From NCBI GenBank assembly GCA_002344215.1, contig DDSV01000027.1, forward strand, positions 52,042 to 116,041: a stretch of DNA of 64,000 nt. Reading direction: 5' to 3'. This stretch comes from Akkermansiaceae bacterium UBA2381. GTDB lineage: Bacteria > Verrucomicrobiota > Verrucomicrobiia > Verrucomicrobiales > DEV007. Positions within the stretch are counted from its first letter, which is position 1. Every line of letters begins with the position of its first letter. The position numbers and the translations under genes are program-made. Positions 17,588 through 26,462 of this stretch are shown here, in pieces. The notes beneath the pieces are model-generated. The model saw only the letters and a program-made list of their open reading frames with translations. It did not search any database and had not been told where the DNA came from.

Positions 17588-18621
17588 CCGAGCATTTCGG
17601 CAATCCAAACAGACTCCCGCCGCCGGATTGACTCCTGAGCGGCGAGACAAACCGCGACGGCGAGCCGGGCGGAGGCTCCATCATTGAGAGGTTCTTTCCC
17701 TGAACGGATACACTCGACAAAATCCTCGAGCTCGGGCTTTATCCCTCGATCAACCCGCCCCGAACTGTCGATGAAATTCGCGGCATCACCTTCATCGGCG
17801 ATCTTCAGGATGTTACGATCGGGCACATCGAAGCGCTGGTGAATCAACTCCAGCGCCTGATTTTTTGTGTCAATCCGGCCTTTGTCGCCGCAGGCTCCGA
17901 TCTCACATTCTCCGCCATTCGGAGCAAAGAGGCAGAGCTCTAGTGACGCACGGCGACCTCCCTCGTATTCAATCAACACCTGGGCATTGTCGAGAATCTC
18001 CCGGTCTTTCAACACATTCGTCCCGCCGTGGGCCGACACTCGTTCCGGCGGACAATCCATCATCCAGTTGAAGAGATCGAGGTGGTGAACATTCTTCTCA
18101 AGGATAGTCCCTCCGGTGAGTGCCTCGCTGGACCGCCACCCCGCCCTCATCGGCCCGCGGAACTCCCGGCACCACATCAGTTGCAGGTCGCCGATATCAC
18201 CGCGGGCTATCATCTCCTTCATTTGACCGTAGAGACGCTGAAAACGCATCTCGTGACCAACCTGAAGCACTTTCCCCGCCGCACCCGATTCCGCGATGAT
18301 GGCATCACATTCGGCCATTGTCAGTCCCAGCGGCTTTTCACAAAGGACGTGTTTCCCGGCGCGCAGGGCCGCCGTCGCCGCTGCAAAATGCTGGTCATTT
18401 GTCAGGGCAATGATGACCGCATCGACCTCCTTGAGGGCGACCACATCGCGCCAGTCCGAAAAAGTCAGAAGACCGGAACCAGCCAGCGACTTCGAAGCCT
18501 CAAGACTTTCACCGCTGCGACTGCTCACCGCAGCAACTTCAACCCCTTCGATTTTCAGCAAGTTTCGCAGATGCGCCTCGCGCCCGAACCACCCTGCCCC
18601 AAGAAGTCCGATCCTGATCAT
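17581..18621 (-). CDS. Gfo/Idh/MocA-family oxidoreductase
   Basis: 346 residues. N-terminal Rossmann motif GLLGAGWFG (5-13) and the family signature CEKPLGLT with Lys96 show an NAD(P)-dependent oxidoreductase acting on sugars, inositol or related polyols. The C-terminal half has the HLDLFNWMM pattern with the conserved His of the substrate domain. No signal peptide. Its ATG overlaps the TGA of the upstream membrane-protein gene by the ATGA of 18618-18621, so it is translationally coupled to the cell-wall run upstream, which could mean a role in nucleotide-sugar or wall-sugar metabolism, though this is only suggested by context. Confidence 0.88.
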   Translation of the reverse strand: MIRIGLLGAGWFGREAHLRNLLKIEGVEVAAVSSRSGESLEASKSLAGSGLLTFSDWRDVVALKEVDAVIIALTNDQHFAAATAALRAGKHVLCEKPLGLTMAECDAIIAESGAAGKVLQVGHEMRFQRLYGQMKEMIARGDIGDLQLMWCREFRGPMRAGWRSSEALTGGTILEKNVHHLDLFNWMMDCPPERVSAHGGTNVLKDREILDNAQVLIEYEGGRRASLELCLFAPNGGECEIGACGDKGRIDTKNQALELIHQRFDVPDRNILKIADEGDAANFIDSSGRVDRGIKPELEDFVECIRSGKEPLNDGASARLAVAVCLAAQESIRRRESVWIAEMLGH

Positions 18622-19280
18622 GACACAGGCAAAACAGAAGACTCGCTTTCCTTCTCCTCCTCAGATTTTTTCGGTTCAAGCGAACCGTCTCCCTCCCCAT
18701 CACTTCCTCTATCTTTATCTTTATCTTTATCTTTATCTTGGTCTTTATCTTGGTCTTTATCTTGGTCTTTATCTTGGTCTTTATCTTGGTCTTTATCTTG
18801 GTCCTGGTCTCTATCCTGATCTCCATCTTCGTCCCGCCCCTCCCCTTTAACCTCTTCCTTCTCACCGCTCTCCTCCCGCACCAAAACTCCATCACCAATG
18901 ACTCCCGCTTTAACCGGCTTCCTCCTAACAAAGAGATAACAGAACGACGCGACCAGCACATAAACCAGGCAGACAACACTCATCCCCGCAATCAAACGGT
19001 TGGGGTAGGTGTTCCAATCCAGCGTCTCTTTCAAGTAGAGAGGAGCAAGCCGTCCCAGCGCAGCAAAACCGCCTGCGAGGGCGAAAAGAAAGGCGATTTG
19101 CAATCCTATCCGCCGGAAAAAAATCGCCATCAGCGTCCCCAGCAGCATCACCGCACCAAAGAGCGCGGGAATGGCGGAGATGATGGTCCGGGGGCCATGC
19201 CCTTCCCCTCCCCATCCGTAAAATTCAGCGGCCCCGCTTCCAATCACGAGGAGAGCACAGATCAAAGTGAAAACCTTCAT
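18618..19280 (-). CDS. Four-helix membrane protein with Asp-Lys-Gln repeat tail
   Basis: 220 residues. Four hydrophobic segments (about 4-20, 35-57, 62-78 and 98-118) are followed by a tail of about 95 residues of extreme low complexity: after SGEKEEVKGEG, a run of DKDQ units turning into DKDK, then acidic Glu/Ser-rich sequence. The tail is near-balanced in Asp and Lys and must be disordered or helical; it faces the cytoplasm if the N-terminus is inside. ATGA overlaps join it to the PBP gene upstream and the oxidoreductase downstream. No family recognised. Confidence 0.75.
   Translation of the reverse strand: MKVFTLICALLVIGSGAAEFYGWGGEGHGPRTIISAIPALFGAVMLLGTLMAIFFRRIGLQIAFLFALAGGFAALGRLAPLYLKETLDWNTYPNRLIAGMSVVCLVYVLVASFCYLFVRRKPVKAGVIGDGVLVREESGEKEEVKGEGRDEDGDQDRDQDQDKDQDKDQDKDQDKDQDKDQDKDKDKDKDRGSDGEGDGSLEPKKSEEEKESESSVLPVS
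18712..18803. repeat. In-frame hexamer/dodecamer tandem repeat
   Basis: On the plus strand, four copies of TCTTTA (18712-18735) run into five exact copies of TTGGTCTTTATC (18738-18797) and a half copy. On the coding strand these encode Asp-Lys and Asp-Gln-Asp-Lys units in the tail of the membrane protein. Units are multiples of three, so slippage would change tail length without breaking the frame. The exact copies indicate recent expansion. Confidence 0.95.
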
Positions 19281-21304
19281 TGCTTTTCTGAAGCGGCGAC
19301 GGGTACGGCGGCATCGTTCGACTTTTTCCCGGCCATGATTTTTTCCGCCAGAGGCCGGGCGAGCTCACTGCCATAAGCCAATGTTTTGATGGGCTTATAA
19401 CTGTCTCTTCCCAACCAGGTGCCCCAGGTGTATTCCCCGTTAAACCCGAAATACCAGACATCGGTAAAGCTCGACGTAGTGCCCGATTTCCCTTTGATGA
19501 TTCCGCCCGCAACATCAAGGGCAAGGCACGCAGCCACTGAATCAGCCGTCTTCGCGCTCATCGCCCGTTGCGGATGCGGAGAGGGGGGTGACGGGATCGG
19601 TTTCCCGAAGGCATCGTGAATCTCATGAATCAGAGCCGGTTCCGGCGAGGGAGTTCCGCTGTTGGAAAAAACCGTGTAGGCATGGGTCAACTCCGTCAGG
19701 GTGACCTCGCTGCCGCCAAGGACACTTCCGGGCTCCTCTTTCACCTCACTTTTGATTCCGGCCGCCCGAATAAGTCGGCGAACCGGATCCAGTCCGACCT
19801 GAAGCCCGAGACGGGCCGTGGGCGAGTTCTTCGAATAACGCAGCGCGTTGGAGGCGGTGATATGTCCTTCCCATCGATTCTCCGGATTCTCAGTACTCCA
19901 TTCGCCGAGAATTCCCCCGATACTACCCACACCCATCTCGCGATTATCGAAAGGCGCATCGAAGACCAGTGACTCGGGAGTGAAGGCTCCGGTTTCAAAG
20001 GCGGTTGCGTAAATGAAGGGCAGAAAGGCTGATCCGGGCGGTCTTGTCATCTCCGTCGCCCTGTCATACTCACTCCGGAAAAAGTCGCGACTTCCGATGG
20101 AAGCGACAATCCTTCCGCTACCATTGTCGATCATCACGAACGCCCCTTCCAGATCATCGCTCATGGTCGGATCCTTTTGTCCCCCTTCGTTGCCGCCCTG
20201 GAGATCCTTGATATGTCGATCAATCAGTTTCGCCGCCTCTAGTTGGAGATCCAGATCCACGGAGGTTTCAATAATGAGGCCGTCGAGTGACTTTACAGGG
20301 ACACTGAGTCCGTCGAGACTGGCACGCAGTTCCTTCTCAATCCGGGCAATGAGGTATCGCAGTTGCCCCCGCTCGATTAAATGCTCGCGGGTCTTCACAA
20401 CCGGCGTCGCTCCGGCAAGGAACTTCTCCAGTTCTTCGTCGGAAAGGGTCCCGCTCTCGTTCATCCGCCTTAGGGTCTGGTCCCGATATTCCATCGCCAG
20501 CGATTCACTGACGAGTGGAGAATAACGGCTTGGTGAGGGAATCACTCCGCAGATCAGGGCGGACTCATCAACCGTCAGTTCGCGTGGCTCCTTGCCAAAA
20601 TACCCCATCGCCGCGGATCCCAACCCGTAGAATCCGCTGCCAAAGTAGATCCGGTTTAGATAGTGAACGAGAATCTCATCTTTCGAAAATTGCTTCTCAA
20701 TTCTCACGGCGGCAGCGATTTCAGAGAGCTTGCGATCCGCGTCCTTCCCTTCCAGCTGATAGACATCGCGCGCCAATTGCTGGGTCAGGGTGCTGCCCCC
20801 CTCACGAATTCCCTGGGCCCGGTAGTTCGCCCAGGCGGCGCGCACAGACCCCACCGGATCAAATCCCGGATGCAGGAAAAACCGTTGATCTTCCGCTGCC
20901 ACCAGAGCATCAACAAAATGAACCGGAATGTCCTCCCGGGTGATCAGCCGACGGTGCATCGAACCGGCCCGCCCGATCTCCCTGCCATTCATGTCCCTGA
21001 CAAGAGCACCAACTTCAAGTCGCTCCACCTCACTGATGTCGAGAGCGGCGCTCTTTTCAAAATAATGCCATCCTATCCCGGCTCCAAATGCCGCCACCGC
21101 CACGACGCCATAAACGGGAGTCAGGAGAATCAGCTTCAGGAAGACGACAAGCACGGCCATCCACGCCTTTGGCTTTTTCGCCGGATCGCTATCGGAAGGC
21201 GAAACGGCTTCGGCTTCGGCTTCGGCTGCTAAAGCAGGCTCGACCTTTTCCTCAGGCAACGCGCCCTCCTCCACAAGCTCAGGATCTGTCGGTGTTTCTT
21301 CCAT
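19277..21304 (-). CDS. Class A penicillin-binding protein with intact glycosyltransferase and altered transpeptidase motif
   Basis: 675 residues from ATG 21304 (a TTG at 21343 would add 13 and overlap the gene before). Acidic N-tail, one membrane anchor (about 48-76), then a complete GT51 domain: EDQRFF (138-143), EGGSTLTQQ (168-176), RKLSE (191-195), ILVHYLN (211-217); it should polymerise lipid II in the periplasm. The transpeptidase domain has SKN (491-493) and KSGT (606-609), but the nucleophile motif reads PGSAFLPF: Ser425-x-x-Leu428 instead of Ser-x-x-Lys. The codon is CTG. Cross-linking activity is therefore doubtful. It lies just after the PBP2-like gene and overlaps the next gene by 4 bases. 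Confidence 0.92.
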   Translation of the reverse strand: MEETPTDPELVEEGALPEEKVEPALAAEAEAEAVSPSDSDPAKKPKAWMAVLVVFLKLILLTPVYGVVAVAAFGAGIGWHYFEKSAALDISEVERLEVGALVRDMNGREIGRAGSMHRRLITREDIPVHFVDALVAAEDQRFFLHPGFDPVGSVRAAWANYRAQGIREGGSTLTQQLARDVYQLEGKDADRKLSEIAAAVRIEKQFSKDEILVHYLNRIYFGSGFYGLGSAAMGYFGKEPRELTVDESALICGVIPSPSRYSPLVSESLAMEYRDQTLRRMNESGTLSDEELEKFLAGATPVVKTREHLIERGQLRYLIARIEKELRASLDGLSVPVKSLDGLIIETSVDLDLQLEAAKLIDRHIKDLQGGNEGGQKDPTMSDDLEGAFVMIDNGSGRIVASIGSRDFFRSEYDRATEMTRPPGSAFLPFIYATAFETGAFTPESLVFDAPFDNREMGVGSIGGILGEWSTENPENRWEGHITASNALRYSKNSPTARLGLQVGLDPVRRLIRAAGIKSEVKEEPGSVLGGSEVTLTELTHAYTVFSNSGTPSPEPALIHEIHDAFGKPIPSPPSPHPQRAMSAKTADSVAACLALDVAGGIIKGKSGTTSSFTDVWYFGFNGEYTWGTWLGRDSYKPIKTLAYGSELARPLAEKIMAGKKSNDAAVPVAASEKQ

Positions 21305-21326
21305 GCCACGTTGCCGATGACGACTG

Positions 21327-23309
21327 TCAGCGTCCACCTCCAAATATAAATCGGAGTAGTCCCCCGAAGGATCCTCTCGGCCAGATCTCCTCGGCCACCA
21401 GTTCCGGAATCACTTGAGCAGGAATAATGACCGGACGCGGCCGCGACGGTCCTTCCGGCATTACCACGGCGAAGGTGTCAGGTTCAGCATAGACTTTCCG
21501 GAGAACTCCGGCAGCGATCGGAGCGGCACTTCGCCCGCCACTGAGTGCCTCCCGCCCCCGTCCCTGGGTGACGGCAGCAAAGGCGATACGTGGATTAGTC
21601 GCATCGACCCATCCGGTGAACCATGCCAGCGATCGCATTTGCCCGCCGACCGACCATTCGGAGGTTCCGGTTTTCCCGTAAACCACGGGATTTCCCATGG
21701 CGGCACTACCCGCAGTACCTCCGGACGAATTGACAACACCCCACATACCGTCCCGCACCAGATCGATGTCCTCGGGTTTGAGTCGGAGGAGGTGGCCCAC
21801 TTCGGGTTCGGTCGTTGTAACGATATGGCTGAATTTAGGATCAAGTGTCTTCAGAATCAGTCGGGGCTGCGGAACGACTTCGCCATTCGCAAGCGCGGCC
21901 ATGGCAAAAGCCATCTGGACCGGTGAAGCAAGCACCTGACCCTGACCGATCGCAAAATTGGCGAGACTCCGCGGATCGCTGTAGCCCTCGGGTTTCGGAA
22001 TATTTCCCGTCGCGATGGAAGGGAGCGGCAAAGCAGGAGGGACACCGAGCCCGAAACGACCGCAGATATCGGCAATCGGCCCCGCCCCGGTATTGAGCGC
22101 CGCCTGATAGAACCAGGTATTGCAGGAGCTCACAAGCGCATAACGCACGTCCATCGGACCGAAGGACTGGGAACTCCAGTTTTTGAAAAAGCGACCGTCG
22201 ACGAGGAGTGCACTCGGACCGGTGAACTGGGTGCTCGTTCCAATAATCTGTCCCGCCTCCATGCCGGCGAGTGCGACAAAGGGCTTGAAGGTCGAGCCGG
22301 GAGGGTAGGCACCGGTCACTGCCCGGTCAAAAAGGGGCGCCTCTTTTCCCTCGGCAAGCGCCGCAAAATTTTCCGTCGAAATGCCGCCTTCAAACAGATT
22401 CGGATCAAAGGAGGGATGGGAGACCATCGCCAGGATATCTCCGGTGTCAGCATCGACAGCGACAAAAGCACCTGGGCGACCACTTCGCTCCAGTTGCTCC
22501 TTGGCAAGACGCTGCATTTCAAAATTGATGGAAAGCACGAGGGTTTTGCCGGCCTCCGGTTCTCTCACGATTTCCTGGTAACGGAGTACTCCGTCGGGAT
22601 CATAAAGCCGCAGCACTTCGCCATCCCGACCGCGAATCTGCTTATCCAGGGTGACTTCCATTCCCGCGCGCCCCTCCGTGGGCGGCCAGGCGTATTCCAC
22701 TTTTCCAATCGGCCCTCTCTGATCGGGAAGGGAAACGCCGATGTAGCCGGTGAGATGGGCGGTGAGTTCTCCCTGGGGATACTCGCGGATATAAAGCGGT
22801 TCGAATGCGCATCCGTGGGGAAGCGGATCGTCCATCCAGCCGATGAGCGAATCAGGGATGGCCGAGGAAATCGCGAGAGGAATCCAGGGACGGTTCTCAA
22901 AGTGTTTCCGTACGTCTGCCTCCGATAGCTTCAGCAAAGGAATCTTCCTGTCGAACTGCAGGGCCAGCCCCTGCACCAGCGCAAAGGCTTCTTCTGCAGA
23001 TTCCACAGCGCCGGCGAGTTGAACGACGAGGCGTCTTCCAACGCGGTTTACCGCGAGAGGCACTCCGTCCCGGGATACGATCCGACTTCTCGCCGCCGGA
23101 ATCCTGAAGGTCTTCACATTCCAGTCCGGCATCGCCATCATGGGTGTCGCGCCGAGATTGATCGACTCGATCGCGACTTCTTCCCCTTCGGTCATTGCAG
23201 GAAGTTCCACGACTGGCACCGGAGAAACCGGGCCGGGTTTTTCCAATTCTTCGGCAGAGGTCAGACAGAGGTGAAAGAGAGCAACAAGAACAAGCAACAC
23301 CCCGTGCAT
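21327..23309 (-). CDS. mrdA: Class B penicillin-binding protein 2-like transpeptidase
   Basis: 660 residues from ATG 23309 (a TTG at 23366 would add 19 basic residues before the hydrophobic segment). Residues 3-18 are the membrane anchor or signal. A non-catalytic dimerisation domain, with the PBP2-type text TGYIGVS-DQRGPIG and GRAGMEVTLDKQIRG, precedes the transpeptidase domain with all three motifs: STFK (339-342), SCN (395-397) and KTGT (546-549). It cross-links side-wall peptidoglycan in the elongasome. No rodA or mreBCD is next to it; instead a class A PBP gene follows 22 bases later. The anchor is shorter than usual. Confidence 0.9.
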   Translation of the reverse strand: MHGVLLVLVALFHLCLTSAEELEKPGPVSPVPVVELPAMTEGEEVAIESINLGATPMMAMPDWNVKTFRIPAARSRIVSRDGVPLAVNRVGRRLVVQLAGAVESAEEAFALVQGLALQFDRKIPLLKLSEADVRKHFENRPWIPLAISSAIPDSLIGWMDDPLPHGCAFEPLYIREYPQGELTAHLTGYIGVSLPDQRGPIGKVEYAWPPTEGRAGMEVTLDKQIRGRDGEVLRLYDPDGVLRYQEIVREPEAGKTLVLSINFEMQRLAKEQLERSGRPGAFVAVDADTGDILAMVSHPSFDPNLFEGGISTENFAALAEGKEAPLFDRAVTGAYPPGSTFKPFVALAGMEAGQIIGTSTQFTGPSALLVDGRFFKNWSSQSFGPMDVRYALVSSCNTWFYQAALNTGAGPIADICGRFGLGVPPALPLPSIATGNIPKPEGYSDPRSLANFAIGQGQVLASPVQMAFAMAALANGEVVPQPRLILKTLDPKFSHIVTTTEPEVGHLLRLKPEDIDLVRDGMWGVVNSSGGTAGSAAMGNPVVYGKTGTSEWSVGGQMRSLAWFTGWVDATNPRIAFAAVTQGRGREALSGGRSAAPIAAGVLRKVYAEPDTFAVVMPEGPSRPRPVIIPAQVIPELVAEEIWPRGSFGGLLRFIFGGGR

Positions 23310-23560
23310 TCTCGAACCGGCGGGTCTGCATGCTTTCCTTGCGGAAATCTGTCGGGCGAATCTCAAAATCGATTTGGGGGGTCGGAGGAAGACTGCTGAA
23401 GCTACTCCGGGAAGAGAGGCTTTGTGGCGAACATTTCACTTCGCCTTAACTTCAAGCATCCTATAACCGCATGAACCCGAGATCAAGAACGAGCGACAAT
23501 CTATTGGGCACCTCTTTTTCCCGGGCGGGAGGCCGCCCATTACGCAAATTCCGGCCTCGT

Positions 23561-24472
23561 TCAGGCCCAGACATTCAGGAGGATTACCCCCGCTACGGCA
23601 ATGACCGCACCGAAAACGGAGAGCCTACTGGGATGGTCGCCCTCGGTCATCATTGCCAGAGGCATCATCACGATAGGCGTAAGCGCCACCACAGCGAGAA
23701 CGACTCCACTTTCGAGAGTTTTCAGAGCAAGTTGAAAGAAACTGACTCCAATCACCGGTCCAAAAAGAGCCGCTCCCAGAAGCCACGGAGCCACAGATCG
23801 ATCCAGTGGCGTCCGCCAGCTTTCCCAGTCCTTTTTTGATCCCAGAAATCGAATCAGGAGAACCGCGACGGCCGAAAAGAGAAGCCCGGCGATGACCCGC
23901 TGGAAGGCGGCGGTGATTCCGGAACCGTGAACACTCAATTCGAGTGCGACCGCCTCCGCCTTCCGGCTGATGACCGCCCCGGTGCCCTGCCCGAATCCGG
24001 CGACGATGGCCGCGATGATTCCCACCCAGAACCGACCGCGACGCTCGACGACCTGACGGGATTTTGCCCCCGGCCGGATCGCCATGACGACCCCGGTCAG
24101 AATCAGTGCGGCACAGGTGATGACCCGAACCCCGACTCCATTGCCCAGCCAGAGCCATTCCAGTGACATCGCGAAGAGGGGGGCGAGGCAGAGATTTAAC
24201 AGGATCGTCAGCCTCGATCCTATCCTCTCGTAGGCCGTGAATAGCGCGACATCACCCAATCCGAATCCGATGACTCCGCTGAGGAAAAACCATTGAAACG
24301 AGGGCCATCGAATCGCATCGGGAGTCAGAAAGAAAACCAGCACGCCAAGAACCAGCGAGGCGACCGAGAGCCGCATCAAATTTCCCCACGCTCCGCCCAG
24401 ACGCACCGCAACACGCTGTCCGGTGACGGCGGAGAAGGCAAAGAACAGAGTGGTGAGGATGGCGGCGATCAT
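23561..24472 (-). CDS. EamA/DMT-family transporter
   Basis: About 303 residues from the ATG at 24472 (another ATG at 24502 adds ten residues, neither with a clear ribosome site). Ten hydrophobic segments in two similar halves, with the start ILTTLFFAFSAVTGQRVA and the typical second-half sequence LLGAALFGPVIGVSFFQLALKTLESGVVLAVVALTPI, are those of the drug/metabolite transporter superfamily. It exports or imports small metabolites across the inner membrane; substrate unknown. Confidence 0.87.
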   Translation of the reverse strand: MIAAILTTLFFAFSAVTGQRVAVRLGGAWGNLMRLSVASLVLGVLVFFLTPDAIRWPSFQWFFLSGVIGFGLGDVALFTAYERIGSRLTILLNLCLAPLFAMSLEWLWLGNGVGVRVITCAALILTGVVMAIRPGAKSRQVVERRGRFWVGIIAAIVAGFGQGTGAVISRKAEAVALELSVHGSGITAAFQRVIAGLLFSAVAVLLIRFLGSKKDWESWRTPLDRSVAPWLLGAALFGPVIGVSFFQLALKTLESGVVLAVVALTPIVMMPLAMMTEGDHPSRLSVFGAVIAVAGVILLNVWA

Positions 24473-24552
24473 GGAGTCATGCGGACCGCGACGGCGGAGC
24501 ATTCATGAGTTGCAAAGGCAACGGCATCCGGACAGGTTTGTAAAGCCCATCC

Positions 24553-25428
24553 ATGCAGAGCGAAACGCCGGTCAACTCCCCTTCCCTGATCCATAACGGA
24601 GTTCTCTGCCATGCCCCGGAGGCCCGCGTCGCAGTGACGGACAGAGCGATCCGTTGGGGGCAGGGCGTTTTTGAAACTCTCGCTGCCTACGATGGCAGAC
24701 CTTTCCTAACCGAGTCTCATCTTAAGAGGCTTCGGCAGGCTGCGGGCATGCTCGATCTCCACTGCCCGTGCGATACCATCCTGATCGAGGCGATGGACTT
24801 AGTCCTGCAGTCCAGTGGTTTGGATGTGGCCGGGCGCTCACGGCTTCGCATCACCTTGACTTCTCCTACCGAATCGCAGAGCAACCCTCCCTCCGGCCCT
24901 CCGGAGTCATGGTTTATCGAGGCGTCTCCCCTTCCGAATCATCCGGAACGGGCGGCAGTCATCACGATTCCCTTTGTTCGAAACGACCGCAGTGCTCTCA
25001 CCGGGCTCAAAACGATCAACTATGGCGAGAATGTCATCGCTCTGAAACTCGCCGCGGAAGCAGGAGCCGATGAGGCGCTTTTCGGCAACACCCGTGATCT
25101 CCTCTGCGAGGGAACCTGGTCGAATATTTTTGTCTATCACGAGGGCACTTACCTCACTCCCCCGCTCAGTTCCGGCTGTCTTCCCGGGGTGACCCGCGCC
25201 CTCGTCCTTGACCTTTGCCGGGATCTGGGGATCACGGTTCGCGAAGTCGATTTCCCGATGAGGCGCCTCGCCGAAATTGAAGGAGCCTTTCTCACCTCCA
25301 GTCTTCGGGAGATTCAGGTAATCTCCTCTCTCGACGGTCGCCCCTTGAATGACCCGCCCGGGGTCGCTCTGATAAGGGACGCCTATCGGACGCAGGTCGA
25401 AAGGTATTGCCACGGATCCTCTACGTGA
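24553..25428 (+). CDS. Class IV PLP-dependent aminotransferase / aminodeoxychorismate lyase family
   Basis: 291 residues, cytoplasmic. Family motifs: RAIRWGQGVFETL near the N-terminus, catalytic Lys153 in GLKTINYGEN, the Glu of LLCEGTWSNIF and the C-terminal LPGVTRALVLDLC with LTSSLREIQVIS. The group includes branched-chain and D-amino-acid aminotransferases and 4-amino-4-deoxychorismate lyase (PabC). The short N-terminus and TSSLREIQ resemble PabC or D-amino-acid aminotransferase more than IlvE. It is divergent from the DMT transporter 80 bases away. Confidence 0.87.
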   Translation: MQSETPVNSPSLIHNGVLCHAPEARVAVTDRAIRWGQGVFETLAAYDGRPFLTESHLKRLRQAAGMLDLHCPCDTILIEAMDLVLQSSGLDVAGRSRLRITLTSPTESQSNPPSGPPESWFIEASPLPNHPERAAVITIPFVRNDRSALTGLKTINYGENVIALKLAAEAGADEALFGNTRDLLCEGTWSNIFVYHEGTYLTPPLSSGCLPGVTRALVLDLCRDLGITVREVDFPMRRLAEIEGAFLTSSLREIQVISSLDGRPLNDPPGVALIRDAYRTQVERYCHGSST

Positions 25429-25493
25429 ATTCGTAGGAACCCGGGATCACATTTGGGATTGCGATTTTCTTCGGGAGTCACGAATCTCCTCCT

Positions 25494-26462
25494 ATGCGAC
25501 ACTCCCTCCACCTGCTGGCCCTCCTGCCGGTTTCCCTTTTCCTCCAAACGCTGCACGCGGCTCCGGTGAAGTTTGAAACCGAGGTCCTCCCTTTTCTGGA
25601 AAAGAAATGCGTTGAGTGTCATCGGGCGCCCTACGAAAAGGACGGAAAAACCATCAAACCCAAGGCCGGTCTCCGCATGGATGGGGCTTGGGCGATCAAG
25701 ACCGGGAGTGAAAACGGAGCCATCTTCATCGCAGGCAAAAGCGGGGAAAGCCCGATGTTCGAACGGGTGACCCTCCCCGAGGACGATGACGATTTCATGC
25801 CACCGGTCGGCAAAGCCGATCCCCTCACCCCTGCGGAAGTGGACCTGCTCAAGCGCTGGATCGATGAAGGGGCTGATTTCGGTGAATGGGAGGGAAACCT
25901 CGAAGGCAAACCGGAAGAAGCCGCTCCTGCAGGTAAGGTTGCTACGGTGTCCCCCACCCAGCAGGTTTATGAGCGCCTGAGCAAGGGACTCACCGCTCCC
26001 GAGGAGAAGGCCTGGGAGTCGATCACGACCTCGGGAGGACGGGTGCTCCGCCTTTCCCAGACCAGTCCGCTCCTCTCGGTGGACTTCCGGCTCTCGGCCC
26101 CGGAGACAGGAGACGAGGCGATTCTCTCGGCCAAAGTGGTCGCCCCGAACATCGCCCACCTTGATCTCTCCAAAACCAAGGCTACCGACGCAGCCCTCAT
26201 CCTTCTGGCCGACACTCCGAATCTGGTGCGGCTGGATCTGAGCAACACCGCCATCGGCGATGAGGGCCTGAAGCTCCTGAAAGGTCTCAAAGAACTTCGT
26301 TATCTCAACCTTCACGGCACTGCGGTGACGGATGCGGGGCTGGAGCATCTTCGCGAACTCACCAGTCTCGACTCCGTCTATCTGTGGCAGTCAAAGGTGA
26401 CGGAAAAAGGCGCTGAAAAACTTCGCACTGCCCTCCCGGATGCCAGGATTAACTCAAAGTGA
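25494..26462 (+). CDS. Exported c-type cytochrome-like (PSCyt1) protein with leucine-rich repeats
   Basis: 322 residues. Signal peptide 1-22, then a PSCyt1-type domain with one haem-binding site CVECH (39-43) in VLPFLEKKCVECHRAP and the downstream text LRMDGAWAIKTGSE and LPEDDDDFMPPVGKADPL, usual in planctomycete/verrucomicrobial cytochromes. Residues about 210-320 are leucine-rich repeats (HLDLSKTKATDAALILLADTPNLVRLDLSN and following). These fused proteins are presumed periplasmic electron carriers or scaffolds. The last 23 bases overlap the start of the protease gene in another frame, suggesting co-expression. Confidence 0.85.
   Translation: MRHSLHLLALLPVSLFLQTLHAAPVKFETEVLPFLEKKCVECHRAPYEKDGKTIKPKAGLRMDGAWAIKTGSENGAIFIAGKSGESPMFERVTLPEDDDDFMPPVGKADPLTPAEVDLLKRWIDEGADFGEWEGNLEGKPEEAAPAGKVATVSPTQQVYERLSKGLTAPEEKAWESITTSGGRVLRLSQTSPLLSVDFRLSAPETGDEAILSAKVVAPNIAHLDLSKTKATDAALILLADTPNLVRLDLSNTAIGDEGLKLLKGLKELRYLNLHGTAVTDAGLEHLRELTSLDSVYLWQSKVTEKGAEKLRTALPDARINSK

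Noticed and set aside
18712..18803. CRISPR-like or promoter repeat
   Set aside because: Units are adjacent without spacers and lie within a coding frame.
18738..19376. Plus-strand open frame through the repeat region
   Set aside because: It is the antisense of the membrane protein; its Val-Phe-Ile-Leu repeat comes only from the Asp-Lys-Gln codons on the other strand.
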